From positions 62,001-126,000 of the forward strand of contig NZ_CVPC01000009.1 of the NCBI RefSeq assembly GCF_001049735.1: 64,000 nucleotides of DNA, given 5' to 3'. Positions within the stretch are counted from its first letter, which is position 1. Each line of letters starts with the position of its first letter. Under the pieces are notes generated by a model. That model made no database searches, had not been told where the DNA came from, and was given only the letters and a program-made list of their open reading frames with translations. Positions 16,614 through 25,311 of the stretch are shown here, piece by piece. Made by a program: the position numbers and the translations under genes. The DNA is from Nereida ignava. GTDB taxonomy: Bacteria; Pseudomonadota; Alphaproteobacteria; Rhodobacterales; Rhodobacteraceae.

Positions 16614-18830
16614 TCAGTGCTGGGTGTCTTGACGCTCGACAGTGAAGAAAAAGTCGTCCGGATGCTCTTGAAAAACCACGTCATTAGGCACGGTTTCAGG
16701 GCCGCCCAAGAACACGTTGGCCCCGAAGTGTTTGTGCAGCCGGCCCAGACGTTCCATGCGTGGGCTGGTTATTTCGGTGTAGAATTTCTCGAAGCTGTCT
16801 GACTTGCGGAGCGCTTTAATTTTGTCGCGGTGCGCAAGAACGCATGCGCTGTGCTGCGCCGAAATTTTGGGGTCCGACAACATTTGCGCAAGCTCCGCTT
16901 TGAGGCGGGGCACCATGCGCAGGATTGAGGTGTCTTCCTCTTCGTTGTTATTCATTCGGAACCAATAGGCGAGGCCCTGATCGCGATCGACATGATTGAC
17001 GCGGCCGCGGTCGCGTTTGACCAAAAAGCTTTCAGCGGATCGCACCGCATAGTGGTTCAAGGATACCAGATCATACCCATAGGTATCGGACGTTGAGCGC
17101 CATGCGTTGCGAAAACTGTCCTGCGGCATCGGGCGGCCTGAGCCGTTCACCCACCGCAAACTGTCTTTGAGCTGTGGCCGCAATCCTTTGGGGCGGTGAA
17201 CACCTAGTTTTTTGAAAATACCGTCTTGGCGAAACAGGGTTTTGAACCCCCATGCTTGGTGCGGTTTATTGGCAAATTCGCGCGCACATCTGGTGTAGTT
17301 TTCGGTGAGTAGATGATCCTCAAATTCATGGATTTCAGCGTTGCCAAACAAGCGCCATGTAATGCTGATCATGTTCGCATCGGGTACCGCATCAAATAAA
17401 GCGCCAAGCGTGCCGTCACCGGTGTGAACACAAATGAACTCGTCCACGTCCATTGATACGGCCCACGCAGAGTTTTGAACAATCGCCTCGTTTTCCGATG
17501 CAGCAAGGGCCGCGTGCTGTGGCTTTAGATCAGTGCCCTTAAACGGATTTTCGCGGTGTTGCAGATAGCCCTTTGCTTGGAGCAGATCCAGAAAAGTATC
17601 CGTTCCATCATCACAATCGTTGGTGTAGACAATGAAATTCTCAACGCCGATCGCGCGGTGATAAGCGATCCATTCAAGAATAAACGGCCCTTCGTTTTTC
17701 ATGCAGGTTACGATCACCGTAGATCGATCGTTCGGATCCCTCTTACGCAGTTTTTCAGCAGGGACGCGGACAGGGGACGCCCCCCAAGCCTGCCGTGATA
17801 AAGCCAATAAATGTGAGTCTTCAACCAGCGAGGTTTTGGGCACAATCGCGCTGATGTTTTGGTGGCGATGGCGCATATTCATGCAATTGTAATAGAGCAT
17901 CGCCTGCGCAGGGTCTGCATCTGCGCCGACAACGCGGATCATCCGCCAAACTGTATCGGGACCGGTTATTGATGGCGCGACACACCAGCGTTTCTTGGCT
18001 TTGTTGGTATCAAATTGCACGCAGGTATGATCGCTAAAATGGGGGGCGTGGCCCTGGCGAACCCGCCACGGAAAACATCGTCGCCCCGCCAAGGTAATGA
18101 CACCACCTTGCGCTGATACGGCCGCGTCAAAAATGTTCTTGCCATCAACGGGCGCTAGCAAATCGCAAACTTCAATGTTTGCGACAGCCCGTGCTTTGGC
18201 CAGAAAGCGTATCTTGGCGATTTCATAGATTAACAGCTCTCTAAGTGGGCTATCCCAAGGCGACGGCGGCGGAACTTTCATCCGATCTTTGCCGGGGGCT
18301 GTTGGCGCGCAATAAGGGTGAGTTTCTGACGGCAGGGTCGCGTCACCCAATGGTAGCTGGCTGCGTAAGACCACAATGCGGGTCAAACCCACTACTGAGC
18401 GCAAAGCGTCATCAAGATGTGGGTCATTGGGCGCGCGGTCAACAATCAAGGCCGCTTGCGCGCCGTGGTGTTCATGGTGGTAGGTAAGCCAGTCGACTAC
18501 GTCTTGCGGGCTTTCGCCGTTGCGTACTGAAAGCAATGTATTGAGGCTCTCAAAGAGATCAGTTTCAACTTTAGATGGCGTGAAAAGTGGTGAGTCTACC
18601 AGGGGTAGGGTGTTGTTATCGCTGGTGCCGCGCACCAACAGCCCTTCGCCTATGCTGCGCACATCGTCGATAGGATGCTCAGGCGTTGAAAACACGGTTT
18701 CCACGTTGGTGCCGCGGGCGAGATACGTGCGAGAAACACCATCGTCGATCACTTGATCCAACACGCGAACAGTGCCGCTTGGTATAGGAACATCCTTCGC
18801 TGGTAGGGTGCGAAACAGAAGGTCAGGCAT
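16614..18830 (-). CDS. Two-domain glycosyltransferase family 2 protein (Glyco_tranf_2_4 type)
   Basis: 738 residues. The C-terminal half (about 370-700) is a GT-A-like domain of the Glyco_tranf_2_4 group: TVIVTCMKNEGPFILEWIAY opens it, NDCDDGTD follows, and AVSMDVDEFICV gives the D-x-D metal site at residues 461-463. The N-terminal half repeats the pattern weakly (DVVDWLTYHHEHHGAQAALI near 110-129, VCDLLAPVDG near 221-230) but has no D-x-D, so it looks like a degenerate copy. ATG 18830 overlaps the previous stop by 8 bp (ATGCCTGA), showing translational coupling to the paralogue upstream. Sugar donor and acceptor are unknown. Confidence 0.8.
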   Translation of the reverse strand: MPDLLFRTLPAKDVPIPSGTVRVLDQVIDDGVSRTYLARGTNVETVFSTPEHPIDDVRSIGEGLLVRGTSDNNTLPLVDSPLFTPSKVETDLFESLNTLLSVRNGESPQDVVDWLTYHHEHHGAQAALIVDRAPNDPHLDDALRSVVGLTRIVVLRSQLPLGDATLPSETHPYCAPTAPGKDRMKVPPPSPWDSPLRELLIYEIAKIRFLAKARAVANIEVCDLLAPVDGKNIFDAAVSAQGGVITLAGRRCFPWRVRQGHAPHFSDHTCVQFDTNKAKKRWCVAPSITGPDTVWRMIRVVGADADPAQAMLYYNCMNMRHRHQNISAIVPKTSLVEDSHLLALSRQAWGASPVRVPAEKLRKRDPNDRSTVIVTCMKNEGPFILEWIAYHRAIGVENFIVYTNDCDDGTDTFLDLLQAKGYLQHRENPFKGTDLKPQHAALAASENEAIVQNSAWAVSMDVDEFICVHTGDGTLGALFDAVPDANMISITWRLFGNAEIHEFEDHLLTENYTRCAREFANKPHQAWGFKTLFRQDGIFKKLGVHRPKGLRPQLKDSLRWVNGSGRPMPQDSFRNAWRSTSDTYGYDLVSLNHYAVRSAESFLVKRDRGRVNHVDRDQGLAYWFRMNNNEEEDTSILRMVPRLKAELAQMLSDPKISAQHSACVLAHRDKIKALRKSDSFEKFYTEITSPRMERLGRLHKHFGANVFLGGPETVPNDVVFQEHPDDFFFTVERQDTQH

Positions 18831-19833
18831 TGCGATAGGCCTGCTGGAAACGGTGTAAATGGGCTTGTGCCATTTCGGCTGTCGGCGCTGATGAACTGCC
18901 CGCAAGCATCAACTGCCAATATCTCTGCACTGCGTCTGCGTCCTGCATCAATTTCTCAAAAGTACATCGGTGCCAGTTTTGTGCACGCGTCTCTATGTTC
19001 AAAATCTCTGGGGTCTCAATTGCGCTTCTGTCCGGAGGCGGTAGCGGATCATGGGTTTCGTCGTTCCAATTGCGGCTGACCCAATAACCAATATCAATAT
19101 CACGCTCCATCTTGTTCGGCAGGCCCCGTTGCGCCTTAAGCATGAACTCTGCGGTTGAGCGGATTGAATAATGGTTCAGTTGCACAAGCGGGCGCGGGCA
19201 ATCGTTGCCGAATAAATTGATCCTTCCGTTTGATGTTACGAATTGAGTGGGCAACGGGTTTAGGCCGTTGTCTACCCATGTCGCAGTCTTGTTTTTGATC
19301 GGTTTGGGCCGGTGGATGCCCGCCTCACGAAAAGCACTGCGTCGGAAGAGAGTTTTGAAAAAATGCGCAAGAGGTAGCGCGATGTCGCGGGGTGCGGATT
19401 GCGTAAAGCGGGTCGTTACCGGTTCAAACGATATGTTGTGACGCCCTGCGTTGCCAAACAGGCGCCAAGGCATGGCGATTGCGTCCGCACCGTCTGCGCG
19501 TTCGATCAAATCCCGCAGGTTTGTGACCCCTTTGGAAAGGCAGACATATTCATCAACGTCGATGAACATGATCCAGTCGGCAGCATGATACGCAGGGTCC
19601 TGTGCGGCGGTTTTCAGCGCTTGCCATTGAAGTGTTCGCACGCCCCCGTGTGTTTGTCGGTGATGGGTCAGCCAACCCTGAGCGGCACATGCATCAAGCA
19701 GCTGATCCGTGCCATCATCGCACTCGTTTGAGAACGCCAGAACGTGGTCAATCCCGATGGCGCGCAGATGTGCCAGCCAGTCAACAAGGTACGGTCCCTC
19801 GTTCTTGACGCAGGTAATTGCGAGTATGTTCAT
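18823..19833 (-). CDS. Glycosyltransferase family 2 protein (Glyco_tranf_2_4 type)
   Basis: 336 residues forming one catalytic domain: NILAITCVKNEGPYLVDWLA at the start, SNECDDGTDQLLD, and MFIDVDEYVCL carrying the D-x-D. The end (PLVQLNHYSIRSTAEFML) matches the same region of the next gene, so the two are paralogues. ATG 19833 begins the domain exactly; the 69 extra upstream codons lie in the divergent promoter region and show no conserved features. It probably builds a surface glycan with its neighbours; the product cannot be told. Confidence 0.8.
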   Translation of the reverse strand: MNILAITCVKNEGPYLVDWLAHLRAIGIDHVLAFSNECDDGTDQLLDACAAQGWLTHHRQTHGGVRTLQWQALKTAAQDPAYHAADWIMFIDVDEYVCLSKGVTNLRDLIERADGADAIAMPWRLFGNAGRHNISFEPVTTRFTQSAPRDIALPLAHFFKTLFRRSAFREAGIHRPKPIKNKTATWVDNGLNPLPTQFVTSNGRINLFGNDCPRPLVQLNHYSIRSTAEFMLKAQRGLPNKMERDIDIGYWVSRNWNDETHDPLPPPDRSAIETPEILNIETRAQNWHRCTFEKLMQDADAVQRYWQLMLAGSSSAPTAEMAQAHLHRFQQAYRNA

Positions 19834-19991
19834 CGAATGCCTTCGTGGCTTGCTGCTCGTTACTGGCATGATGATAGCGAACCTTGCTGCAAAACGACAA
19901 CCTTTGTTCCTTAAAATGCCAGCTAAATGCCTTGCTTTGGTAACAAACAGTTGGTGAAGTAGCGGTAGTTGATGAGTACCCACGTATGAAA

Positions 19992-20008
19992 AGCGCCAAA
20001 GGGGCGCT
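19992..20008 (+). repeat. Leader hairpin before the divergent glycosyltransferase
   Basis: AGCGCC (19992-19997) pairs with GGCGCT (20003-20008) over a 5-base loop, 24 bases before the start at 20033. There is no T-tract. It could affect mRNA stability or be a protein site in this roughly 200-bp divergent promoter region. Confidence 0.35.
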
Positions 20009-20032
20009 GGCTTCAGTGGGCGAGGTGGTGTG

Positions 20033-21040
20033 ATGTCCAAACTTCCTAAAATAGCCAGCCTGTGGATTGGCGGCCGTCTTTCATGGCTTGAACAGCTGTG
20101 CCTGAAAAGCTTCGCGGATGCGGGGCATGAGACTACTTTGTATAGTTACAGCCCCATTGAGAACGTGCCCGACGGTGTGAAGGCTGCCGATGCGGAAGAA
20201 ATTTTCCCGGCCGAGCCGATGTACCGCCATGCGCGCACAGGATCCCCCGCGATCCATGCGGATTTATGGAGACTGAATATGATCAAGCAAACCGGTCAAG
20301 TGTGGGTTGACGCGGATATGTATTGCTGGCGTCCTTTTGATATTGCGGGCGGGCATATTTTTGGCTGGGAGAAACCCAATCTTGTGTGCAACGCGGTGTT
20401 AGGCCTGCCGCAAGACAGCCCCGCGCTTGATATGATGTTGGCGTTTTTCAAAGATGAATATGCGATTGGTCCGTGGCTTAAGCCGTGGCAGCAAAAAGAG
20501 TTGCAGGCAGAAAAAGATGCGGGCCGGCCTGTTCATATGACAGAGCAAAATTGGGGCTTTACCGGACCTGCGGCAGTGACTTATTTCCTTCAGCAGACCG
20601 GTGAAATTGACAGAGCCCAGCCTGAGACGGGCTTTTATCCAATCAGTTTTCCTGATCGAAATCATATGATCATGTCGCGGTTCAATATTGAAGAGCGTCT
20701 CACAGAAGGTACTTACGGGGTGCACTTTTGGGCCCGCCGTATGAAGCCACGGCTTGAGGAAAAAGAGGGTGGCATTCCCCGCAGGGGAAGCTTCATGGCG
20801 GGTTTGATTGATAAGCATGCGATCAAACCGGATGACGCGCCAATCCCAACGAAGATTGTGACCGCACCGGCCATCGCGAGTGATCCTGACGGATGTGCGC
20901 AGATTGCTTTGGCTGCACTCGCCAAAGATGCCTCAATCGATGCGCTAAGTCGTAAATACCGCGTTGAAAAGTCCTTCATCAAAGAATGCCGAGACACGCT
21001 TGTGCGCAGCGCGCCATCACTTTTCAAAACGGGATCGTGA
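20033..21040 (+). CDS. Glycosyltransferase with DXD sugar-binding region
   Basis: 335 residues. The N-terminal part resembles the Gly_transf_sug (GT32-like) family: IASLWIGGRLSWLEQLCLKS, then HADLWRLNMIKQTGQVWVDA followed by DMYCWRP, in which D-A-D is the metal/sugar-nucleotide site. The C-terminal 80 residues look like an added helical region. ATG 20033 follows GAGGTGG; a GTG one codon earlier is possible. It is divergent from the two Glyco_tranf_2_4 genes and 2 bp from the hydrolase-like gene downstream. Confidence 0.75.
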   Translation: MSKLPKIASLWIGGRLSWLEQLCLKSFADAGHETTLYSYSPIENVPDGVKAADAEEIFPAEPMYRHARTGSPAIHADLWRLNMIKQTGQVWVDADMYCWRPFDIAGGHIFGWEKPNLVCNAVLGLPQDSPALDMMLAFFKDEYAIGPWLKPWQQKELQAEKDAGRPVHMTEQNWGFTGPAAVTYFLQQTGEIDRAQPETGFYPISFPDRNHMIMSRFNIEERLTEGTYGVHFWARRMKPRLEEKEGGIPRRGSFMAGLIDKHAIKPDDAPIPTKIVTAPAIASDPDGCAQIALAALAKDASIDALSRKYRVEKSFIKECRDTLVRSAPSLFKTGS

Positions 21041-21042
21041 TA

Positions 21043-21993
21043 ATGGCGGATGACCTTACGCCGTCGCAAGAACCTAGAGTAAGCAAAGGTGACTGGCGCG
21101 CAGAGCTGGCGCATGTGGGTGAGCAACGTGGTTTTTACGAAGAGATCGGCGCTGAGCATACGGGTCTGTTTGTTCGTGGCGAAGGTGCAGGGGCCAAGAC
21201 GTTAATCGTTACTTTCGAAAACCTTGACCATGTATTTGAAGGCGCGGATGACCGCATGCCATGGGGCTATGATTTTGTGACATCACGGGGGTGGTCGATG
21301 CTTGGGATGATGGCCCATGGCTGGACATGGTACCGCGATGAGCATGTGTTTGACTTCTTTGACCGGCTTCAGGCCGAAGGCTTTTTCGAACAGTTCGATA
21401 ATGTCGTATTTTACGGCGCATCCATGGGGGGCTATGCTGCATCGGTGTTTTGCGCCGCCGCGCCGGGCTCAACGGCGATTTTGCTCAGCCCACAAGCCAC
21501 GCTGTCGCGCGATGTTGCGCCGTGGGAAACGCGGTACCGTAAAGCATGGGCACGCAGCTATTCAGGACGGTATGCCTATGGTCCGGATCAAGTAGAAAAT
21601 GCGAACCGCGTGCATCTTTTCTATGACCCCCGAGAACCGCTTGATGCGATGCATGCGGCACTTTTTCGGGGGCACAACATCACCAAGTACTACTGTCGGT
21701 TCATGGGGCATCGTATCGCGTCACTTTGGATGCGGATGGGTGTTTTGAAGCAGGTTGTGATGGGCTGCGTGGACGGCACGATGAACCGGCAAATGTTTTA
21801 TAAATTGATGCGCGCCCGCCTACTGACTGTGCGGTACCAACAAGAGATGCTGCGGCGTTTGCAAAAGCTTGACCGGCCTTGGCTCATCGCAAATTACACC
21901 CGTGCAGTGCTTAATACCCGCAGAGGCCCCAAGTTTCGCCGCGCGCTAGCAAAGGCCGAAGCGCAGCTGACTGCCCAAAAACGAGGCAAATAA
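21043..21993 (+). CDS. Alpha/beta-hydrolase-fold protein of a surface-glycan cluster
   Basis: 316 residues. A nucleophile elbow, VVFYGASMGGYAASVFCA (G-x-S-x-G), a strand-turn FENLDHVFEG before it, and HLFYDPREPLDAMHA after it fit an alpha/beta hydrolase. Homologues in roseobacters are sometimes labelled phosphoadenosine phosphosulfate reductase, but I see no PP-loop or reductase motif to support that. The position 2 bp behind a glycosyltransferase suggests esterase or acyl-transfer work on the same glycan. The C-terminal ~100 residues are basic and helical, with no assigned function. Confidence 0.6.
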   Translation: MADDLTPSQEPRVSKGDWRAELAHVGEQRGFYEEIGAEHTGLFVRGEGAGAKTLIVTFENLDHVFEGADDRMPWGYDFVTSRGWSMLGMMAHGWTWYRDEHVFDFFDRLQAEGFFEQFDNVVFYGASMGGYAASVFCAAAPGSTAILLSPQATLSRDVAPWETRYRKAWARSYSGRYAYGPDQVENANRVHLFYDPREPLDAMHAALFRGHNITKYYCRFMGHRIASLWMRMGVLKQVVMGCVDGTMNRQMFYKLMRARLLTVRYQQEMLRRLQKLDRPWLIANYTRAVLNTRRGPKFRRALAKAEAQLTAQKRGK

Positions 21994-22000
21994 TCCTGCT

Positions 22001-22036
22001 TTACGCTTTGGTCCAAAAAGCTTGGACCTATCGTAA
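22001..22036 (+). repeat. Long imperfect hairpin between the glycan genes and the TRAP operon
   Basis: TTACG (22001-22005) + GGTCCAA (22010-22016) pair with TTGGACC (22022-22028) + CGTAA (22032-22036). It lacks a clean U-tract, so it may be a weak terminator for the upstream gene or a leader structure for dctP. Confidence 0.4.
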
Positions 22037-22119
22037 GCTTGCCTGTTGCCAAATGCGGGCAAACAAGTTTCACTCTCACTTCGTCGTCATTGACATGACC
22101 GTTTTTGGGAGGAAACAAG

Positions 22120-23130
22120 ATGAACAAACTACTACAACGTACCGCGATCGCAGCCCTGTCACTAGCATTTGCTGGTGAGGCTCTTGCGACTGAATGGAAT
22201 GTCTCGCTGTGGGGTAAACGCCGCGCCTTTACTGAGCATGTCGAAAAGCTTGCTGAATTGGTTAGCGAGAAAACAGGCGGTGAGTTTACACTCAACATCA
22301 GCTACGGTGGCTTGTCTAAGAACCGTGAAAACCTTGACGGCATCAGCATCGGTGCATTCGAAATGGCGCAATTCTGTGCCGGTTATCACCGCGATAAAAA
22401 CCCGTCGATCACTGTTTTGGAACTGCCGTTTCTGGGCGTAAGCAGCCTTGAGCAAGAGCGCGAAATTTCGCAAGCGCTCTATCAACAGCCCGCGGTCCAA
22501 GAGGATTTGGCCCGTTGGAATGCGACCCTTTTGATGCCCTCGCCACTGCCACAGTACAACATTGTGGGTGTCGGTGATGCGCCAACAACACTTGCGGCCT
22601 ACGAAGGTCTGAGTGTTCGCGCCACGGGCGGGATCGGCAAAGCCATGGAAGCCGTCGGTGCTGTGCCCACATCTATGTCAGCGACCGAAGTGCGTCAGGC
22701 CATGGACAGCGGCGTCGTCAAAGCGGTCAGCTTTGCGCCCCACGCGCATATGTCATTCGGCACCATTGAGAACGCCAAGTGGTGGACCACAAACCTGAAC
22801 CCGGGCACAGTCAACTGCCCAGTTGTGGCAAATACCGATGCGCTGAATGATTTGTCTGACGCGCACCGCGCGGCGCTTTTGGGCTCGATCGATGAGGCGC
22901 TTGATCACTACATCGCCACATACAACGGTGCGACAATGGACGCTTGGGGGCCTGCTTTGGATGAGCGCGGCATTGAGCGCGTGACATATTCCGACAGCGA
23001 ACTGGCGGCGTTCAAAGACAAAGTGGCAGGCCCCGCGGCGGCAGCTTGGGTTGCGGACAACACCGCCAAAGGCTTGCCCGCGCAGGAGTTGCTCGATTTT
23101 GTGTCAGGCATGATTTCAAGCGGTAGCTAA
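22120..23130 (+). CDS. TRAP transporter substrate-binding protein (DctP family)
   Basis: Periplasmic receptor of a tripartite ATP-independent transporter, 336 residues, with a signal peptide ending near GEALATEW. DctP-type features include the N-terminal strand WNVSLWGKRRAF, the ligand-contact Arg region EGLSVRATGGIGKAMEAVGA and the conserved VPTSMSATEVRQAMDSG. The ligand is probably a carboxylate but cannot be named. ATG 22120 is set by GGGAGG 8 bases upstream. A terminator-like hairpin separates it from the permease genes, which would allow more receptor than permease to be made. Confidence 0.88.
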   Translation: MNKLLQRTAIAALSLAFAGEALATEWNVSLWGKRRAFTEHVEKLAELVSEKTGGEFTLNISYGGLSKNRENLDGISIGAFEMAQFCAGYHRDKNPSITVLELPFLGVSSLEQEREISQALYQQPAVQEDLARWNATLLMPSPLPQYNIVGVGDAPTTLAAYEGLSVRATGGIGKAMEAVGAVPTSMSATEVRQAMDSGVVKAVSFAPHAHMSFGTIENAKWWTTNLNPGTVNCPVVANTDALNDLSDAHRAALLGSIDEALDHYIATYNGATMDAWGPALDERGIERVTYSDSELAAFKDKVAGPAAAAWVADNTAKGLPAQELLDFVSGMISSGS

Positions 23131-23148
23131 GCACGACCTATGAGCTAA

Positions 23149-23185
23149 GCACCTCGCGCAAAATACCCGCGCGGGGTGCATTTTT
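23149..23185 (+). terminator. Terminator/attenuator between dctP and the permease genes
   Basis: An 11-bp stem with one G-T wobble (GCACCTCGCGC at 23149-23159 with GCGCGGGGTGC at 23169-23179) and a 9-base loop is followed by ATTTTTG. Partial read-through would explain unequal SBP and permease levels. Confidence 0.75.
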
Positions 23186-23242
23186 GCCGGACATTACAGC
23201 TGGCAGTTATTTCAAGAATTTGATCCGCTGAGGGAGATACCG

Positions 23243-23893
23243 ATGGCTGGCGCAGCAAATGTGACAACCGACACTTCCGTTTTGAGCCGCCTTGATCAGC
23301 AGCTTTTGAAAGCTGAGCGGGTCTTGGCCTTGTGCAGCGGTCTGGCCGTATTTGGCCTTATGGTGCTGGCTGTTGTTTCGGTCAGCGGACGGAATTTCTT
23401 CAACGCGCCCGTACCGGGCTACGTTGATTATATTGAGCAAGCCATGCCGCTAATCGCGTTCATGGGGGTCGCCTACACACAGCGCGACGGTGGTCACATC
23501 CGGATGGATATGTTGGTCGGGGCGTTGAAGGGGCGGCTTCTTTACGCGGTTGAGTTAATCACGACGCTGCTGATTTTGATCCTGATGGTCCTGTTAGTTT
23601 GGGGCACTTGGGCGCACTTCCAACGCAGTTTTGATTTCGGATCCCCGATGTGGAGCCGCGACAGCTCAATGGATATTGCGCTCCCTATTTGGCCTGCGAA
23701 ACTTTTGGCACCAGTGGCCTTTTCGGTTCTGTCAGTGCGTTTGGCGCTTCAGGTGTGGGGGTATGGGCGCGCGGTTTTGACAGGGCACGCGGTGGCGGTA
23801 CCGCTTCCGATTGATGCGGCGACGGCTGCCGCACTTGAAGCAAAAGCTGTTGAGGCGAATGACCGTAAGGAGGCCGCACATGGAACCGATTGA
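23243..23893 (+). CDS. TRAP transporter small permease (DctQ family)
   Basis: Four-helix membrane subunit that joins the large permease, 216 residues. Helices are visible at about residues 29-50, 65-82, 102-126 and 148-168, with the DctQ-type AYTQRDGGHIRMDMLVG between helices 2 and 3. The C-terminus is a charged tail rich in Ala/Glu. It overlaps dctM by 14 bp. GAGGGAG lies just upstream of ATG 23243. Confidence 0.87.
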   Translation: MAGAANVTTDTSVLSRLDQQLLKAERVLALCSGLAVFGLMVLAVVSVSGRNFFNAPVPGYVDYIEQAMPLIAFMGVAYTQRDGGHIRMDMLVGALKGRLLYAVELITTLLILILMVLLVWGTWAHFQRSFDFGSPMWSRDSSMDIALPIWPAKLLAPVAFSVLSVRLALQVWGYGRAVLTGHAVAVPLPIDAATAAALEAKAVEANDRKEAAHGTD

Positions 23894-25280
23894 GATCGGC
23901 CTTTGGGTCACGGGTGCAATGCTGGTGGTGGTACTGCTTGGCATGCGGGTTGCGTTTGCTGCTGCTATGGCGGGCATGGTTGGGCTTGTTTGGATATTCT
24001 GGGCCAAGAAAGGCATGGCGCCCGATCAATTCATGTGGGCGTTGCAGGTTGCTGCCAAAACCGCCGGTCAGGTGCCGCATTCAAAAGTTAGCTCTCAGGC
24101 GCTTAGCCTCATTCCTACATTTATCATGATCGGTTATTTGGCGTATCACGCAGGCCTTACCAAAGCGCTTTTTGAGGCAGCCAAGCGCTGGATCGCATGG
24201 GTGCCCGGTGGCTTGGCCGTGTCCACCATCTTTGCCACAGCTGGCTTTGCTGCCGTATCTGGTGCGTCGGTTGCGACTGCGGCGGTTTTTGCGCGGATCG
24301 CCATCCCAGAAATGCTTAAGATCGGTTACGACAAACGCTTCGCAGCTGGTGTGGTGGCTGCGGGTGGTACGTTGGCCAGCCTCATTCCGCCTTCCGCCAT
24401 TTTGGTGATTTACGCGATTATTGTTGAACAGGACGTGGGTAAGTTGTTGCTTGCGGGCTTTATCCCCGGCGTCTTTAGCGCGATCGTATACGCTATTTTG
24501 ATCATCGGTATGGCGCTAACGATCAAGGGGTTCGGCCCGCCGGTACGCGGCTTTACGTGGGGCCAGCGTTTTGCGTCATTGCCACCGGCCTTGCCGATTA
24601 TCTTCGTTGTCGTGATCATCATTATGTTCGTCTACAATCCGTTCGGCGGTGATGCTTGGGGAACGCCAACCGAAGGTGGAGCCATTGGCGCGTTCGTTGT
24701 CTTCCTGATGGCCGTTTATCGCGGGATGCGCTGGCCCGAGTTGAAGGCGGCGCTGTTGGAAACGGCAAAGCTGAGCGTGATGATCTTTACCATTATTTGG
24801 GGCGTTTTGATCTATGTCCGCTTTCTTGGGTTTGCGGATTTGCCCGGTGCGTTTGCGGACTGGATTACCAGTTTACCTTATGAACCAATGGCGATTTTGA
24901 TCTGTATTTTGTTGGCCTATGCGGTGTTGGGCATGTTCATGGATGCGATCGGGATGCTTTTGTTGACGCTGCCTGTTGTTTATCCAGCTGTGATGGCCCT
25001 TAACGGCGGCGAAGCGGTTTCTGCAGCTGACAGTGCGTTTGGCATGTCTGGGCCGATGTGCGCGATTTGGTTCGGAATTTTGGTGGTGAAAATGGCCGAA
25101 TTTTGCCTGATCACACCGCCCATTGGTTTGAACTGTTTTGTGGTTGCGGGCGTGCGTGACGACATCAGCGTGCAAGACGTTTTCAAGGGCGTTACCCCGT
25201 TCTTCATCGCTGATGCCATTACAATTGGCTTGCTGGTCACTTTCCCGTGGATTGTGCTGTGGCTGCCTTCATTGGCATAG
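23880..25280 (+). CDS. TRAP transporter large permease (DctM family)
   Basis: The ion-coupled transport subunit, 466 residues with about 12 membrane helices. Family hallmarks include ATAGFAAVSGASVATAAVFA, AAGGTLASLIPPSAILVIYA and the late LGMFMDAIGMLLLTLPVVYP. ATG 23880 is chosen because GTAAGGAGG lies just upstream within dctQ and the N-terminal helix then starts normally. Ends the dctPQM operon; 31 bp separate it from convergent znuA, with no clear terminator. Confidence 0.9.
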   Translation: MEPIEIGLWVTGAMLVVVLLGMRVAFAAAMAGMVGLVWIFWAKKGMAPDQFMWALQVAAKTAGQVPHSKVSSQALSLIPTFIMIGYLAYHAGLTKALFEAAKRWIAWVPGGLAVSTIFATAGFAAVSGASVATAAVFARIAIPEMLKIGYDKRFAAGVVAAGGTLASLIPPSAILVIYAIIVEQDVGKLLLAGFIPGVFSAIVYAILIIGMALTIKGFGPPVRGFTWGQRFASLPPALPIIFVVVIIIMFVYNPFGGDAWGTPTEGGAIGAFVVFLMAVYRGMRWPELKAALLETAKLSVMIFTIIWGVLIYVRFLGFADLPGAFADWITSLPYEPMAILICILLAYAVLGMFMDAIGMLLLTLPVVYPAVMALNGGEAVSAADSAFGMSGPMCAIWFGILVVKMAEFCLITPPIGLNCFVVAGVRDDISVQDVFKGVTPFFIADAITIGLLVTFPWIVLWLPSLA

Positions 25281-25311
25281 GGTCACGGGGCAAGTGCCTT
25301 AGAGCCCTTCG

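Noticed and set aside
22089-22119. TTGACA as a -35 element for dctP
   Set aside because: A matching -10 would fall on the Shine-Dalgarno sequence and start codon, so this cannot be the main promoter.
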